Shown piece after piece: positions 25,089-35,837 of a DNA stretch of 64,000 nucleotides (the first letter of the stretch is position 1; each line of letters begins with the position of its first letter). The translations under genes and the position numbers were made by a program. The notes under the pieces were generated by a model. That model was given only the letters and a program-made list of their open reading frames with translations, was not told where the DNA came from and made no database searches. This stretch comes from an uncultured Helicobacter sp. (GTDB lineage Bacteria > Campylobacterota > Campylobacteria > Campylobacterales > Helicobacteraceae): the NCBI RefSeq assembly GCF_937906905.1, contig NZ_CALERY010000002.1, forward strand, positions 186,001 through 250,000. Reading direction: 5' to 3'.

Positions 25089-26774
25089 CTACGCATCTTT
25101 AGGCAGTGTGCCAAGGTGGGTGCGCAGCGTCTCAAGGTAGAGCTGGTAGTTGGCATTAGCGCGATCTTGTGGGCGAGTGGGGTGGTGGATATGATAGCCC
25201 GCAGCGCAAAACTTCAGCCTAGCACTTCTCCCCCCAGCAAACAAAAACCTAGCCACAAACTCCCAATCTTCTGACCCGTGTCCTGTGAAGCTCTCATTAA
25301 ACCCACCTACTCTCTCAAAATCTGCTTTATAAAAGCTCATATTGCAGCCCCCAACATTTGCCTTGGTGGTTTTTTTGAAGCGTTTTGCGCTTGATTTGCT
25401 ACACACATACACAAGCCACGCTAAAGGCACGCAGCGATAAGCCTTCCAGCTTTTGTATTTAAAGCTCTCTTTATACGCGTTTGTATCGCCATTAGCGCGA
25501 CAGGCTAAAATCTCTTTGGAAGTGCTTTCACCAAGCATTGTGCGAGAGCCTCCTAGGCACAATCCCCTTTTGGCAAATCGCAGATGATCAGCGATAAAGT
25601 GCGGGTCTAAAATCATATCGCCATCAATCATAATAATATATTCCCGCGTGGTGGCGCGGATACCACTATTGCGACTGGCACTAAGGCGAAACCCCTTATC
25701 CTCTTGCCAGATATGGCGCAGGGGGCAGGGGAAGCTCTTGGCATAGGATTCTATAAGAATTCTAGTATCATCTGTGCTGCCATCATCAGCGATGATCACT
25801 TCTGCTGGGAGTGGGGCAAGATCTCGCACAGAATCTAGCACCAAAGCCAAGCGATCTGGGGAGTTGTAGGTGGTGATGACAAGCGAGACATCGCTAGGGG
25901 CTAGCGGATAGGTAATGCCGTGGGATTTAAGCATAGCAAGGTAGCGTTTGTCGTTGATGGCTAGGGCTTCTTGGTTAATGTTGCTATCGTGGTGGATATG
26001 GTAAGCCACTGCGCTAAAGGTTACGCGCTTGAGCCTGCCACCTTGGAGCAAAAGCCGCGCGACAAAGTCTGTATCATCTCGCCCCCAGCCCGTATAGCCC
26101 TCATCAAATCCACCCAGCTTCTCCCAATCACTCTTATAAAAGCTCATATTACAAGTGCGCACAACAGGCTTGAGATATGGACTCTTGCGCAGGTGGCGCG
26201 TAGTTGTGGAGCGTAGGTTTGCCAAATATGCCATAAATCCTATGCGATAAGACTTAGCCTTTTTATGTGCAAATGCTATGGTGTAGGCGCGTCTATCGTG
26301 CGAGTTTTGCGCCTTGGCGGCTAGAATCTCTTGGGTTGCAGAAGCGCTTAGCCATGTCCTAGAGCCTTGCAGCACTACACTCCTTTTAGCAAAGCGCAGA
26401 TGATCAGCGATGAAATGAGAATCTAAAATCATATCGCCATCGATTGTAATGATGTAGTCTTGCGTAGCGGCTTTTATACCCTTGTTGCGACTAATGCTAA
26501 CGCGAAACCCCTTATCCTCTTGCCAGATATGGCGCAGGGGGCAGGGGAAGCTCTTGGCATAGGATTCTATAAGAATTCTAGTATCATCTGTGCTGCCATC
26601 ATCAGCGATGATCACTTCTGCTGGGAGTGGGGCAAGATCTCGCACAGAATCTAGCACCAAAGCCAAGCGATCTGGGGAATTATAAGTGGTGATGACAAGC
26701 GAAGCACCTAGAGTTGTGCTTGCTGGGGTTGTGTTGGTCTGCATTGGGGGTTTGGTGAGAGAGTGCTTAGGCAA
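25089..26774 (-). CDS. tandem two-domain GT2 glycosyltransferase
   Basis: A 561-residue protein made of two homologous GT2 units (about residues 25-290 and 295-555). Each has VITTYNSPDRLALVLDSV, IIADDGSTDD, an IDGDMILD (DXD) motif and the galactosyltransferase-type C-terminal motif CNMSFYK...GGFxE..TG with HIHH. Bifunctional enzymes of this layout build alternating sugars in capsules or lipopolysaccharide; donors are unknown. The two units share a run of about 177 identical nucleotides (25686-25862 and 26502-26678). Start is uncertain: TTG 26774, or ATG 26744, neither with a strong ribosome site. It follows the SDR gene by 14 bases. Confidence 0.85.
   Translation of the reverse strand: MPKHSLTKPPMQTNTTPASTTLGASLVITTYNSPDRLALVLDSVRDLAPLPAEVIIADDGSTDDTRILIESYAKSFPCPLRHIWQEDKGFRVSISRNKGIKAATQDYIITIDGDMILDSHFIADHLRFAKRSVVLQGSRTWLSASATQEILAAKAQNSHDRRAYTIAFAHKKAKSYRIGFMAYLANLRSTTTRHLRKSPYLKPVVRTCNMSFYKSDWEKLGGFDEGYTGWGRDDTDFVARLLLQGGRLKRVTFSAVAYHIHHDSNINQEALAINDKRYLAMLKSHGITYPLAPSDVSLVITTYNSPDRLALVLDSVRDLAPLPAEVIIADDGSTDDTRILIESYAKSFPCPLRHIWQEDKGFRLSASRNSGIRATTREYIIMIDGDMILDPHFIADHLRFAKRGLCLGGSRTMLGESTSKEILACRANGDTNAYKESFKYKSWKAYRCVPLAWLVYVCSKSSAKRFKKTTKANVGGCNMSFYKADFERVGGFNESFTGHGSEDWEFVARFLFAGGRSARLKFCAAGYHIHHPTRPQDRANANYQLYLETLRTHLGTLPKDA
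25686..25862. repeat. intragenic direct repeat, downstream copy
   Basis: About 177 bases identical by eye to 26502-26678 (offset 816), covering the start of the second GT2 unit. Outside it, the two units have diverged. Confidence 0.85.
26502..26678. repeat. intragenic direct repeat, upstream copy
   Basis: Partner of 25686-25862, covering the start of the first GT2 unit. The sharp boundaries suggest recent gene conversion between the units. Confidence 0.85.
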
Positions 26775-26788
26775 GTGCTTGAAATGGG

Positions 26789-27586
26789 CTATTTAAAAGT
26801 CGTGCCGCCATCGATGACGATTGTCTGCCCTGTGAGCCAGCCGCTTTGAGCGCAGTCGCATAAGAAATACGCCGCGCCAGCTAAATCCTCTGGCGCGCCC
26901 ATACGATTAAGCGGGGATTGCTCCTCGACTTTGGCGCGCACTTCTGCATAGTCTGGGAAAGCACGCAGTGCATCTGTATCAATCGGTCCCCCACTCACAG
27001 CATTGACACGGATTCCCCACTCGCCAAGCTCGGCGGCTGCGTATTTGACCATTGTTTCTACTGCGTTTTTGCAGTTGCCGTGCCCTGCGTAGTTTGGCAT
27101 ATAGACAAGATTGCCTGTGGAGCTTAGGGAGATGATAGAGCCTCCGCCTACTTCTTTCATACGCTTTGCTGCCTCTTGCGCGCCCACGACAAAGGCTAGC
27201 ACTGTGGCAGTGTAGATATTGTTTAACCCTCTAGGACGCAAGCGCATAAAAGGTCCAAACCCGCCAGCCACACTTTTGCCATAAATGATTGCATTGCTTA
27301 CAAAAAAATCCACGCGAGAAAAATCAGCATCAATCTTGCTAAAAAGCTCGCTATACTGCTCTGGCTCTAGCACATTTAGTGGATAGTAGCGAGCCTTGAT
27401 ACCAAAAGTGGATTCTACATCTTTGGCGATTTTATCGGCTTCTTCTTCATTTTTATTGTATGTGAAAGCTACATTTACGCCATTTTGCGCGAATTTATAC
27501 AAAATCGCCTTGCCGATACCGCGCGTAGCCCCTGATATGACAAGCGTTTTGCCTTTCATTTGATTAGAGCCTTGGGATTGTGTCAT
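26789..27586 (-). CDS. short-chain dehydrogenase, enoyl-ACP reductase-like
   Basis: A 265-residue SDR. The cofactor motif is [10 protein letters not shown], and the active site reads SLSSTGN then Y-AGHGNC-K, a Tyr-x6-Lys spacing as in FabI/FabL enoyl-ACP reductases rather than the classical Tyr-x3-Lys. The C-terminus [13 protein letters not shown] is typical. In H. pylori the gene at this position beside dapA has been called a hydroxysteroid dehydrogenase (hdhA); the spacing here favours a fatty-acid-type reductase. The ATG overlaps the dapA stop (ATGA), so the two are coupled. Confidence 0.82.
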   Translation of the reverse strand: MTQSQGSNQMKGKTLVISGATRGIGKAILYKFAQNGVNVAFTYNKNEEEADKIAKDVESTFGIKARYYPLNVLEPEQYSELFSKIDADFSRVDFFVSNAIIYGKSVAGGFGPFMRLRPRGLNNIYTATVLAFVVGAQEAAKRMKEVGGGSIISLSSTGNLVYMPNYAGHGNCKNAVETMVKYAAAELGEWGIRVNAVSGGPIDTDALRAFPDYAEVRAKVEEQSPLNRMGAPEDLAGAAYFLCDCAQSGWLTGQTIVIDGGTTFK

Positions 27587-28485
27587 TGCTTCACCTCATA
27601 ATGTTGTAATGTCTGCTCGATATAGCGCAGATTTTCCGCGCTTGGAGCAAGCAGCGGCAGTCGATATTCTAGGCTTGATATAAGCCCTGATAGATACATC
27701 GCTGCTTTGATAGGGATAGGATTGCTCTCGCAAAACAAAGCGCAATTTATAGCATAAAGTTCATTATTTATAGCTTTTGATTCTTTAAATTTTCGCTCCA
27801 AGGCTAGGTGTGTAAGCGTAGAAATTTTATCTGGCAAAAGATTGCCGCTAACGGAGATCACGCCACTGCCGCCATTAGCAAGTATGGGGTAATTGATTGC
27901 ATCTTCTCCGCTAAATATCGCAAAATCTGGCGCAAGCGTATTTAGCTCGACTATGCGCTCCATAGAGCCGCTAGCCTCTTTAATGGCGGTGATATTTGGC
28001 ACATCGTTATACAGCCGTATCGCCGTGCTTGGCTCGATATTGACTCCTGTGCGAGAGGGGACATTATAGAGCATAAGGGGGATTTCCACCGATTGTGCTA
28101 CGGCTTTGTAATGCTGATATAGTCCTTCTTGGGTGGGCTTGTTGTAGTAGGGACTCACGCACAAAATCCCATCTGCGCCACATTGCTGCGCAAATCGAGC
28201 TAGCTCTATGGCTTCAGCAGTGGAGTTGCTCCCAGCACCTGCTAGCACCTTTGTGCCGCTATTTTTGCAGACACTCACAGCGATTTCTATGCACTCTTTA
28301 TGCTCATTGTGTGAGAGCGTGGCGGACTCTCCTGTGGTGCCAACAGGCACGCACGCGTCCATTCCATAGCGGATTTGCCGCTTGATGAGTGAGATGAAGC
28401 ACTCTTCATCAATCTTGCCGTTTTTAAAGGGCGTGATAAGCGCACTCATCGCGCCGAGAATGGGGGCTGCTGGCTTGGCAGGCAT
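27583..28485 (-). CDS. dapA: 4-hydroxy-tetrahydrodipicolinate synthase
   Basis: A 300-residue class I aldolase of standard length. It has [35 protein letters not shown] and the Schiff-base lysine in ITAIKEASG. It condenses pyruvate with aspartate semialdehyde, the entry to lysine and diaminopimelate; dapD of the same pathway is at 5.9-7.1 kb. The ATG at 28485 has AAAGGAG upstream. It lies in the conserved ppk-pyrD-M16-dapA-SDR run, all on the minus strand. Confidence 0.95.
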   Translation of the reverse strand: MPAKPAAPILGAMSALITPFKNGKIDEECFISLIKRQIRYGMDACVPVGTTGESATLSHNEHKECIEIAVSVCKNSGTKVLAGAGSNSTAEAIELARFAQQCGADGILCVSPYYNKPTQEGLYQHYKAVAQSVEIPLMLYNVPSRTGVNIEPSTAIRLYNDVPNITAIKEASGSMERIVELNTLAPDFAIFSGEDAINYPILANGGSGVISVSGNLLPDKISTLTHLALERKFKESKAINNELYAINCALFCESNPIPIKAAMYLSGLISSLEYRLPLLAPSAENLRYIEQTLQHYEVKQ

Positions 28486-28520
28486 GTATGCTCCTTTGCG
28501 TGGGTTGGATTCTGGGTGCT

Positions 28521-29906
28521 CTATTTTCTAGGCTTCTTGGTTGGGTCGCTGGCGGTGCTGGTTTTTTGGCTTTCTAGAGAAGCTTGAGATTCTTGGGGCT
28601 GATTTTGCAAGATCGCTACGCTTAGGCTATCTTGGATAAAATATTTATTAGCCACTTGGATAAGATGATCAAGCGTGAGCTTTGCAAACTCTGCTTCAAA
28701 CTCCAGCAATGGGCGCAAATCATCACGCGCAAGAAATGCCCCAAAAAGCCCAGCCACAGAGCTTGACTTCTCAAGCGAATACACAAAACTCGCACGCATA
28801 TTGCGCTTGACCTTTTCAAGCTCCTCTTGCGTGATTTTACCCTGCTTGATTTGCTCGATGATAGAGAGAATCTCTTTTTGCAAGACTTTCGCGCTAACCC
28901 CTTCGTTCCCCGCGGCAATAATCATAAACACCCCATCATCTTTCAGCCCCATAGAAGAGACTGAAATCTCGCTCGCGAGGTTTTTCTTATCGATGAGAGC
29001 AGAATCTAATAATGCTGATTTTCCGCCACTTAGGATATCACCAAGCGCAGAGAGCGCGACCCTATCCTCATGTGCGAAATTTGGGATTTTATACCCCATG
29101 GCAAGCCATTCTATCTGGGTGGGCTTTTTGACAATCACTTCGCGGTAGCCGTCTTGATTGGGCTCTTTGATCGTGCGCTTAGGCAGTGCTCTAGCGGGCT
29201 TAATATGGGCAAAATGCTTTTTGGCACTAGCAAATACTTTTTCTGGTGCGATATCGCCAGCTACGACGATTATGGCATTGCTGGGCTGGTAGTAAGTATC
29301 GTAAAATTCTTTAATATCCCCAATCTCCCAGTGCAAAATATCGTCCATAAACCCTATAGGCGTCCAGTGGTAAGAATGGTGTAAGAATGCAGTATTGAAA
29401 AAGCGGAAATACAAATACCCCACAGGTGAGTTATCTGTGCGCCACCTGCGCTCTTCTGCTACGACTTGACGCTCCTGCTGGAACTCCTCATCTTTTAGCG
29501 AGAGATTGCGCATAAGCTCGGCAAAAAGCTTCAGTGAAGTATCAACATGCTCCGCGCTTGATTTGATGAAATAGCGCGTATAGTCAAATCCTGTGGAGGC
29601 ATTATCCACGCCGCCAAAGCCTTTGACGATTTTATCAAACTCACCTGCTTTTAGATTCTGGGTAGATTTGAAGCTCAAATGCTCGAGCATGTGCGCGATC
29701 CCACTTTTGCCCATAACCTCATCACGAGAGCCGACTTTATAGAAAATATCGCTCTCTATCACACCACTGCCATTATCCATAGGGATAACAACAATCCGCA
29801 AGCCATTTAGCAGACTCTGCTCAAAAAATTGCGGGAGAATACCTTTGCCCATCATTGCGCTCATCAATACTCCTAATAGAAAAAAATACAAAAAGACATA
29901 TCGCAT
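28521..29906 (-). CDS. M16 family zinc protease
   Basis: A 461-residue protein with an N-terminal hydrophobic segment (residues 1-18), so probably periplasmic. The inverted zinc motif HMLEH (HxxEH) is followed about 75 residues later by the distal Glu region in VVAEERRWR. The C-terminal half is the inactive M16 partner domain. This is the position of the gene labelled pqqE or ymxG in H. pylori, but nothing here links it to PQQ synthesis. The C-terminus is a Ser/Thr/Lys-rich tail. An AAGGGA site precedes the ATG. Confidence 0.88.
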   Translation of the reverse strand: MRYVFLYFFLLGVLMSAMMGKGILPQFFEQSLLNGLRIVVIPMDNGSGVIESDIFYKVGSRDEVMGKSGIAHMLEHLSFKSTQNLKAGEFDKIVKGFGGVDNASTGFDYTRYFIKSSAEHVDTSLKLFAELMRNLSLKDEEFQQERQVVAEERRWRTDNSPVGYLYFRFFNTAFLHHSYHWTPIGFMDDILHWEIGDIKEFYDTYYQPSNAIIVVAGDIAPEKVFASAKKHFAHIKPARALPKRTIKEPNQDGYREVIVKKPTQIEWLAMGYKIPNFAHEDRVALSALGDILSGGKSALLDSALIDKKNLASEISVSSMGLKDDGVFMIIAAGNEGVSAKVLQKEILSIIEQIKQGKITQEELEKVKRNMRASFVYSLEKSSSVAGLFGAFLARDDLRPLLEFEAEFAKLTLDHLIQVANKYFIQDSLSVAILQNQPQESQASLESQKTSTASDPTKKPRK

Positions 29907-30012
29907 ACAACTATCCCTTACAAATCCTCTAAACTAGATTCTGCACTAGGCTATGCTAGTTTCTCTCCAGATTTTACCCAGACTTTTGACAATCTCGCGC
30001 ACTTAGGCAAAT

Positions 30013-31068
30013 CTAGCGAAAATCTGCACCAACAGCCTCTGCAATATTACCAAAGCCATCGTTTTTAAGCAGAGCAGCAAGCTCGCGATTAAGATTCTGG
30101 CAAAGACTTGGTCCTGCATACACAAGCCCAGTATAGACTTGCAGCAGACTCGCGCCAAGCCGGATTCGCTCATACGCATCGTGTGCATCGAAAATCCCGC
30201 CCACACTGATGAGTGCTGTTTTGTTATGTAGCTCTTTGCCAAGCACAGCAAAAAGCTCCTTGCTTTTCTCCCGCAAAGCCGCACCACTGATTCCACCCTG
30301 CTTAGGATTGGCGATGAGCGAGGTATCGGTTGTTGTATTTGTAGCGATGATTCCGCTTGCACCATGATCGATAGCTTTATGGCATACGCTTAGTGCGACA
30401 TCAGCTTCCATATCGGGCGCTATTTTTAAAAATAGTGGTTTTTTGGTCTTTTTTCTCGCCATTTTGAAAAGCGATTCTACGAACTTTTCATTTTGCAAAT
30501 CGCGTAGATTTGGGGTATTTGGTGAAGAAAGGTTGAAAGTATAATAATCCCCCACGCCCAGCACATCTTCAAGCGCGTTTTGGTAGTTTAGCAGCGCATC
30601 ATCACCTGTGATTTCTTTGTTTTTCCCGATATTTACCCCAAGCGGAATCGCAAAGGGTGTAAGCGGTTCGAGTGTTTTTGCCAGCGCGACACTGCCCAGA
30701 TTATTAAACCCCATAGCATTTTGCAAGCTTTGCTCATTTTCGTGGCGAAAGAGTCTAGGCTTTGGATTCCCACTTTGGGGGATTTTAGTAATTGTCCCAA
30801 GCTCCAAATACCCAAAGCCAAGCGCACTAAGCGCTTTGACATTATGCGCATCTTTGTCAAACCCAGCGGCTAGACCGATAGGATTATAGAATCTCATGCC
30901 ACACACTTCTTGCGCCAAGCTTTCATCAGCATAGCTACAAAATCGCAGTAGCACATCATCGCTAAATGGCAGCGCACGAAATGCTTTGAGTGCCTGCTGG
31001 GAGAAATGGTGGATCTTCTCTGGATCGACTTTAAAAAGTAGCGGCTGCAGCCTCTGGTATAGCCCCAT
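30013..31068 (-). CDS. pyrD: dihydroorotate dehydrogenase (quinone)
   Basis: A 351-residue class 2 enzyme with the N-terminal membrane-associating helices (LQPLLFKVDPEKIHHFSQQAL) that classify it as quinone-linked. FMN and orotate motifs are present: NPIGLAAGFDKDA, NLSSPNTPNLRDLQ with the catalytic Ser, and GIIATNTTTD. It oxidises dihydroorotate in pyrimidine synthesis at the inner membrane. AAGGAG precedes the ATG. Confidence 0.95.
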   Translation of the reverse strand: MGLYQRLQPLLFKVDPEKIHHFSQQALKAFRALPFSDDVLLRFCSYADESLAQEVCGMRFYNPIGLAAGFDKDAHNVKALSALGFGYLELGTITKIPQSGNPKPRLFRHENEQSLQNAMGFNNLGSVALAKTLEPLTPFAIPLGVNIGKNKEITGDDALLNYQNALEDVLGVGDYYTFNLSSPNTPNLRDLQNEKFVESLFKMARKKTKKPLFLKIAPDMEADVALSVCHKAIDHGASGIIATNTTTDTSLIANPKQGGISGAALREKSKELFAVLGKELHNKTALISVGGIFDAHDAYERIRLGASLLQVYTGLVYAGPSLCQNLNRELAALLKNDGFGNIAEAVGADFR

Positions 31069-31255
31069 ACTTGCTCCTTAGATTATGCTTAGTGTGGAAA
31101 TGGTGCAATTATGCCTAATGGTTGTTGTTTTATCAATAAATTATCCTATCTGCCCTGGGAACGCCCAATGCTAGAATCTGGACACTAGAGAGATCCTGGC
31201 TTCCATACAACCAAAAGTCGCGAGAATCTACCAAATCAGTGCTGATTCACCCAAT

Positions 31256-33346
31256 CTAGGATTCTCCAACCATGCGTTGCAGGAGTTTTTTCGCCTTGGC
31301 TTGGGCGGCTTTTTTGTTAGAGTTTGAGCTATAAATCTCATTGACATAGCGCTCATATACAATTTGCGAGGAGATTGGATTCTCCTTGGGGGTGGGGATT
31401 TTGCGATACTCACCATCGCTTAAAAGCTCATGTGCCTGGACATTATCACTTAGCTGGATTGTGAGAATTTCTATAAGTCTATCGGCGATTAGCTTGTTTG
31501 TCGCTGGGGTAAGCAGCTCGACACGGCGCTCGAGATTTCTGGGCATGAGATCTGCGCTGGAGAAATACACTCGCTCTTTAGCATGGGCGAAATAGTAGAT
31601 TCTAGCATGTTCTAAATATTTGCCAATGATTGAATGCACGCGGATATTTTCACTCATGCCTTTAACCCCCGGGCGTAAGCAGCACACACCGCGGATAATA
31701 AGATCAATTTGCACACCAGCTTTTGAAGCAGCATAGAGCGCCCTTATCACATCAGTATCGACAATGGCATTAGCTTTTAAGATGATTCGCCCATCTTTGC
31801 CATGCGTAGATTCTGCTTTGATGAGATCTAGGATTTGGGGCTTAATCTGCGTAGGTGCCACACGCAGGGTATCGAGCTCGGTTTTATGCGAGCTACCTGT
31901 GGAGAGCGAGTGAAACAGCTTGACCACATCATTACTAATTGCTGGATTACTCGTAAAAAGGCTTATATCTGTATAGATTTTCGCCGAGGCGGTGTTGTAG
32001 TTTCCTGTGCTTAGATGGACATATTCGATGATTTTATCGCCCACTTTTTTAATCACAAGCGCAACTTTGGCATGGACTTTGAGTCCTGGCACACCATAGA
32101 TGACATGCGCGCCAGCAGATTCTAGTGCGCGCGCCCAATGCAAGTTGTTCTCCTCATCAAAGCGAGCTTTAAGCTCGACAAGCACGGTTACTTGCTTTTC
32201 TTCTGCTGCTTGGATTAGGGCTTTGACTATGGGGGAATTTTTGCCCACGCGATAGAGTGTCATACGAATGGAGAGGACATCTTTGTCCTTCGCAGCAGTG
32301 GTGATAAAATCTACCACCGGGTCAAAGCTCTCATAAGGGTGAAATGCGATAATATCGCTGGATTCTATGGTGTCTAGGATATTGCCTTCAGGGTCGATGG
32401 GCGGCAGAGTCTTAGGCACAAATGGCGCAGAGCCCAAATGCGCAAAATCTTTTGCCCCTACAAGCTCCCAGAGCGAGCCAAGATTTAGCAAAATCGAGTA
32501 AGAATACACATCTTCAAGCACGACTTCTACTTGCTTTTGGACAAATTCCTTAAGCTCTATCTTGCCCTCTCCTATCTCTAGGCGTGTGATCTCCCCTCTC
32601 CGCCGAGCGCGCAAGCCCTCACTCATTAGCTGCATAAAGTCATCAGCTTCATCTTCTTCTATCTCAAAATCCGCATTGCGCGTTACGCGAAATGGCACAT
32701 AATGCTCCAAGCTATATCCTAGGAAAAGCTCTGCTGCAAACTCCCCTACGATACTCTCCACAGGCACAAACACCCCGCCATCAAGCTCGACAAACCGCTT
32801 CAGCACGCGTGGAATCCGCACAATGCCAAATTTCTGCTCTTTCGTCTCATTATGCGCAAGCTCCACAGCAATCCCAAAGCTTAAGTTATTCAAATGCGGG
32901 AATGGGTGAGTAGAATCCACTACAATTGGCACAATAACCGGATAAAGATAGCGCAAAAAATACTCGCGCAAACCCTGCTTCTGCGTTTTGTTTAGCTCGC
33001 TGAAATTTTTTACCTTGAGCCCTTCTTTATCGAGCTTATCCGCAATCTCAGTAAAAAGCTCTTGGACATGAGATTTTTCTGTGTGGAGATACTCACGGAT
33101 ATGAGCGAGCTGCTGGGCAGAGGTGAGTTTGTCCGCGCCAATCTCACTAATCCCGCTTGCATAGAGCTTTTTAAGCCCCGCTACTCGAATCATATAAAAC
33201 TCATCGAGATTTGTGCCATAGATTGCAAGGAATTTCAATCGATCAAGTAATGGAGTCTGGGCATTTTTCGCCTCATGTAAGACACGCGTATTAAACCGCA
33301 GCCATGATAATTCTCTATTGAAAAACATCGTATCTGCCATTTCCAT
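31256..33346 (-). CDS. ppk: polyphosphate kinase
   Basis: A 696-residue PPK1 of normal length. It begins MFFNRELSWLRFNTRVL, contains the phosphorylated-His region GLKVHAKVALV and the conserved HLSTGNYN, and IRGVCCLRPG near the C-terminus. It makes inorganic polyphosphate from ATP, important in stress survival. ATG 33346 has AAGGA seven bases upstream. First gene of the conserved block running through pyrD, the M16 protease and dapA. Confidence 0.96.
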   Translation of the reverse strand: MEMADTMFFNRELSWLRFNTRVLHEAKNAQTPLLDRLKFLAIYGTNLDEFYMIRVAGLKKLYASGISEIGADKLTSAQQLAHIREYLHTEKSHVQELFTEIADKLDKEGLKVKNFSELNKTQKQGLREYFLRYLYPVIVPIVVDSTHPFPHLNNLSFGIAVELAHNETKEQKFGIVRIPRVLKRFVELDGGVFVPVESIVGEFAAELFLGYSLEHYVPFRVTRNADFEIEEDEADDFMQLMSEGLRARRRGEITRLEIGEGKIELKEFVQKQVEVVLEDVYSYSILLNLGSLWELVGAKDFAHLGSAPFVPKTLPPIDPEGNILDTIESSDIIAFHPYESFDPVVDFITTAAKDKDVLSIRMTLYRVGKNSPIVKALIQAAEEKQVTVLVELKARFDEENNLHWARALESAGAHVIYGVPGLKVHAKVALVIKKVGDKIIEYVHLSTGNYNTASAKIYTDISLFTSNPAISNDVVKLFHSLSTGSSHKTELDTLRVAPTQIKPQILDLIKAESTHGKDGRIILKANAIVDTDVIRALYAASKAGVQIDLIIRGVCCLRPGVKGMSENIRVHSIIGKYLEHARIYYFAHAKERVYFSSADLMPRNLERRVELLTPATNKLIADRLIEILTIQLSDNVQAHELLSDGEYRKIPTPKENPISSQIVYERYVNEIYSSNSNKKAAQAKAKKLLQRMVGES

Positions 33347-33573
33347 AATTTTTCCTTGTTATGAGTTGCTCTTTATTGTATCTTAAAGAATGCAAATTTT
33401 TCTATTTTGCTCGAAGCAAAAGTTAGGCAGAAGCCAGGAGCTTTATAGGGGAATCGATAGCGATCCAGAGTCCAAGCGCAATCCAGTGCGAGTGGAGATT
33501 CTGGGCTACATTATGGGATTCTAGTGCAAGGAGCTGGATAGATTCTGGGCTAATGGTGCATTGGAGCTGCTAG

Positions 33574-34878
33574 CTAGCAATTTACGCGTTTGCCTGCGAT
33601 GATGACTTGCTCCACAGCGCCAGAGAGCGTCTCGCCATTATAGGGGCTGGAAAGATCGCTAATGGTGTGCGTGTGGTGTAGATCAGCGATGATGAGATCC
33701 GCATCTAGCCCCACTTCTAGCGCGCCTTTTGGCAGGGAGAGAAGCCTAGCTTGTGCATAGGAAGTAAGCTCGCTAAAGCGCGAGAGTGTGATTAGCCCGG
33801 ATTTCACAAGATGGCTAAAGCCTAGTGAGAAGTAATGCTCTAGCGCGTTTATCCCAAAGCTAGCAGACTCAAAGACTTGGTCTTTTTTAGACTTGTAGCT
33901 ATCGCTTTGCAAGCAAGTAAGCAGGCTAATGCCAGAATCTAAATGCGCGCGGAGCTTTTCACGCGTGGTAGGGTCTTTAAGCGGAGGGAAGAGCTTAAAT
34001 CGCGTGTCAAACGCCGCGCAATGCTCATCGCTTAAAATCAAGTGGTGCAAGGAGGTCTGCGCTAAGATTTGCGCACCCATTTGCCTGAAGCACTCGATAA
34101 TCTGCAAGGATTCTACCTCGCTAATGACATCAAACACCCACTTTGTCCCACTATATCGCGCTAGCTCACAGAGCTTTGCTACTTGCAGGGTTTGGGCTAG
34201 AGGGGGGATCGCTGGAAGCCCTAGCTGCGCACTTACTTGGGACTCATTCATCACGCCCTCACTTAGGCTTGGCTCTTGGGGGCTGGCGATGATGGGGACT
34301 TGGAGCATTTGGGCGTATTGAGCGATTTTGTAGAGTGTGTAGCCATCGAGCGCTTGACTAGTGTCTTTTGCTTCATTTTGTGCCTGCCCGCCTTTTGCAC
34401 CCTTGCCCTCTCCTGGCGTGCCAGATTCTGGGGCGAAATCCAAGTAAATCGCGCGCGCTCCAGAATCCACAAGCATGGCGATTTCGCCCATTTGACCAGC
34501 ACATTCTTGGAGCTTGCACGGCGCGATACTAGGAAAAAAATGCACATGCAAACCAGAATCTAGCAAAGAGACCAGCTCGATAATCGCAGCAGAATCGATA
34601 CGAGGAGTGGATTCTGGACGCAGGAGGATACTGCCTACGCCACCTTTGAGGGCTTTTTGCGTGAGGGTTTCGAGGTTTTTGCGCGAGAGGGTTTTGTTTT
34701 TGGGGTAAGCCATATCAATCAGCGCTGGCATGATCACCCGCGCCCCACATTCGATAACTTCCTCATTTGCTTGTGGCAAGAGATCTTGCCCGATCTCGCA
34801 TATCACGCCATTTGCGATACGCAAATCCGCCCTCGTCTCTCCCTGATAATCACACAATGTGCCGTTTTTTAGTAGCAT
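33574..34878 (-). CDS. dihydroorotase-like protein lacking metal ligands
   Basis: A 434-residue amidohydrolase-fold protein resembling class I dihydroorotase (second dihydroorotase-like gene of Helicobacter, sometimes pyrC2). The zinc-binding HxH normally after PGLIDxH is absent: the segment reads VIMPALIDMAYPKNK. The C-terminal LIIADL and composite-sheet residues are kept. It is therefore probably a non-catalytic homologue, such as those that associate with aspartate transcarbamoylase. Residues 165-185 form a Gly/Lys/Gln-rich insert. It is 21 bases downstream of ccdA, as in H. pylori. Confidence 0.82.
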   Translation of the reverse strand: MLLKNGTLCDYQGETRADLRIANGVICEIGQDLLPQANEEVIECGARVIMPALIDMAYPKNKTLSRKNLETLTQKALKGGVGSILLRPESTPRIDSAAIIELVSLLDSGLHVHFFPSIAPCKLQECAGQMGEIAMLVDSGARAIYLDFAPESGTPGEGKGAKGGQAQNEAKDTSQALDGYTLYKIAQYAQMLQVPIIASPQEPSLSEGVMNESQVSAQLGLPAIPPLAQTLQVAKLCELARYSGTKWVFDVISEVESLQIIECFRQMGAQILAQTSLHHLILSDEHCAAFDTRFKLFPPLKDPTTREKLRAHLDSGISLLTCLQSDSYKSKKDQVFESASFGINALEHYFSLGFSHLVKSGLITLSRFSELTSYAQARLLSLPKGALEVGLDADLIIADLHHTHTISDLSSPYNGETLSGAVEQVIIAGKRVNC

Positions 34879-34899
34879 ATTCTCCCCTTAAGATATAAA

Positions 34900-35670
34900 T
34901 TAACCCCAAATCAATGCGCTCCACCACTGCGAGAGCAAATCCACACTCCCTGCCATGATAAGCACACCCATGATGATAAGCACCACCCCAGAAATAATCT
35001 CAATAGTGCGCATAAATCGCTTCAATCGCGCGAGCAAGCGAAACCCACGCTCCAGCAGTAGCGCTACGAGTAAAAACGGAAGTGCAAGCCCGCAGGCATA
35101 AAGTAGCAACAACACCACACCATAGTCCGTCGTCCCCACCACGAGCGTGATTGCGCCAAATATCGCGCCCGTGCAGGGCGTATAGCCAAGTGCAAAGCTA
35201 AGCCCCAGCACAAAAGGCGCGAAAATCTCCACAATCCTCGCGCGCCAGGTAAGCTTCAAATCAACATGCAAAGTTTTATAGAGAAAATTTAGTCGCCAAA
35301 TCCCCAAAAAATGTATGCCAAAACCAAGCACAATAAGTCCTGCGACGATATTTACAACCCTAGACTGCATAAGTGTGATGACACTTGATAATGCGAGTCC
35401 TAGCCCTACAAACACCAGCGAGAATCCAAGCACAAACAGACACGAGCGCCAGAAAATTTTGAGCCGCAAGCTCTGCCCGCCTTGAGCAATATGACTAGAA
35501 TCAAGCTGCTCGAGTGAAACGCCCGAGATGTAGGACATATACGCTGGGACAAGCGGGAGAATGCAAGGAGAGAGAAATGAAAGCGCACCTGCGACAAATG
35601 CAATAACAAACGGCATAGCAGCAGTGCCATTGTAGAACGATTGCAGTAGCAGCTCTTCCATTAAATTCAT
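34900..35670 (-). CDS. ccdA: CcdA-like thiol-disulfide transporter
   Basis: A 256-residue protein with six predicted membrane helices. It has the paired redox cysteines of the CcdA/DsbD core in LSFLSPCILPLVPAY and LGYTPCTGAIFG. It passes electrons from cytoplasmic thioredoxin to periplasmic thiol proteins for cytochrome c assembly. It is cotranscribed with the dihydroorotase-like gene and divergent from dcuB. Confidence 0.9.
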   Translation of the reverse strand: MNLMEELLLQSFYNGTAAMPFVIAFVAGALSFLSPCILPLVPAYMSYISGVSLEQLDSSHIAQGGQSLRLKIFWRSCLFVLGFSLVFVGLGLALSSVITLMQSRVVNIVAGLIVLGFGIHFLGIWRLNFLYKTLHVDLKLTWRARIVEIFAPFVLGLSFALGYTPCTGAIFGAITLVVGTTDYGVVLLLLYACGLALPFLLVALLLERGFRLLARLKRFMRTIEIISGVVLIIMGVLIMAGSVDLLSQWWSALIWG

Positions 35671-35837
35671 ATCCTAATGTTGTGGTATGTATGTGATTGC
35701 ATGCCTTATAGATTCTGGGTGGTTAAACATTGGCTGAAATTGTAACGATTTTATGTAATTTTTGCTATGATTTGGGGCTTTTGTTGATGACTGGGCAAAG
35801 TTTTATCAGGGCTTTGGACTTTCTCGTATTTTATCCC

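Noticed and set aside
28521..29906. PQQ biosynthesis role for the M16 protease
   Set aside because: The pqqE label used in some annotations has no support here: it is a zinc peptidase with an HxxEH motif, and no PQQ genes are present.
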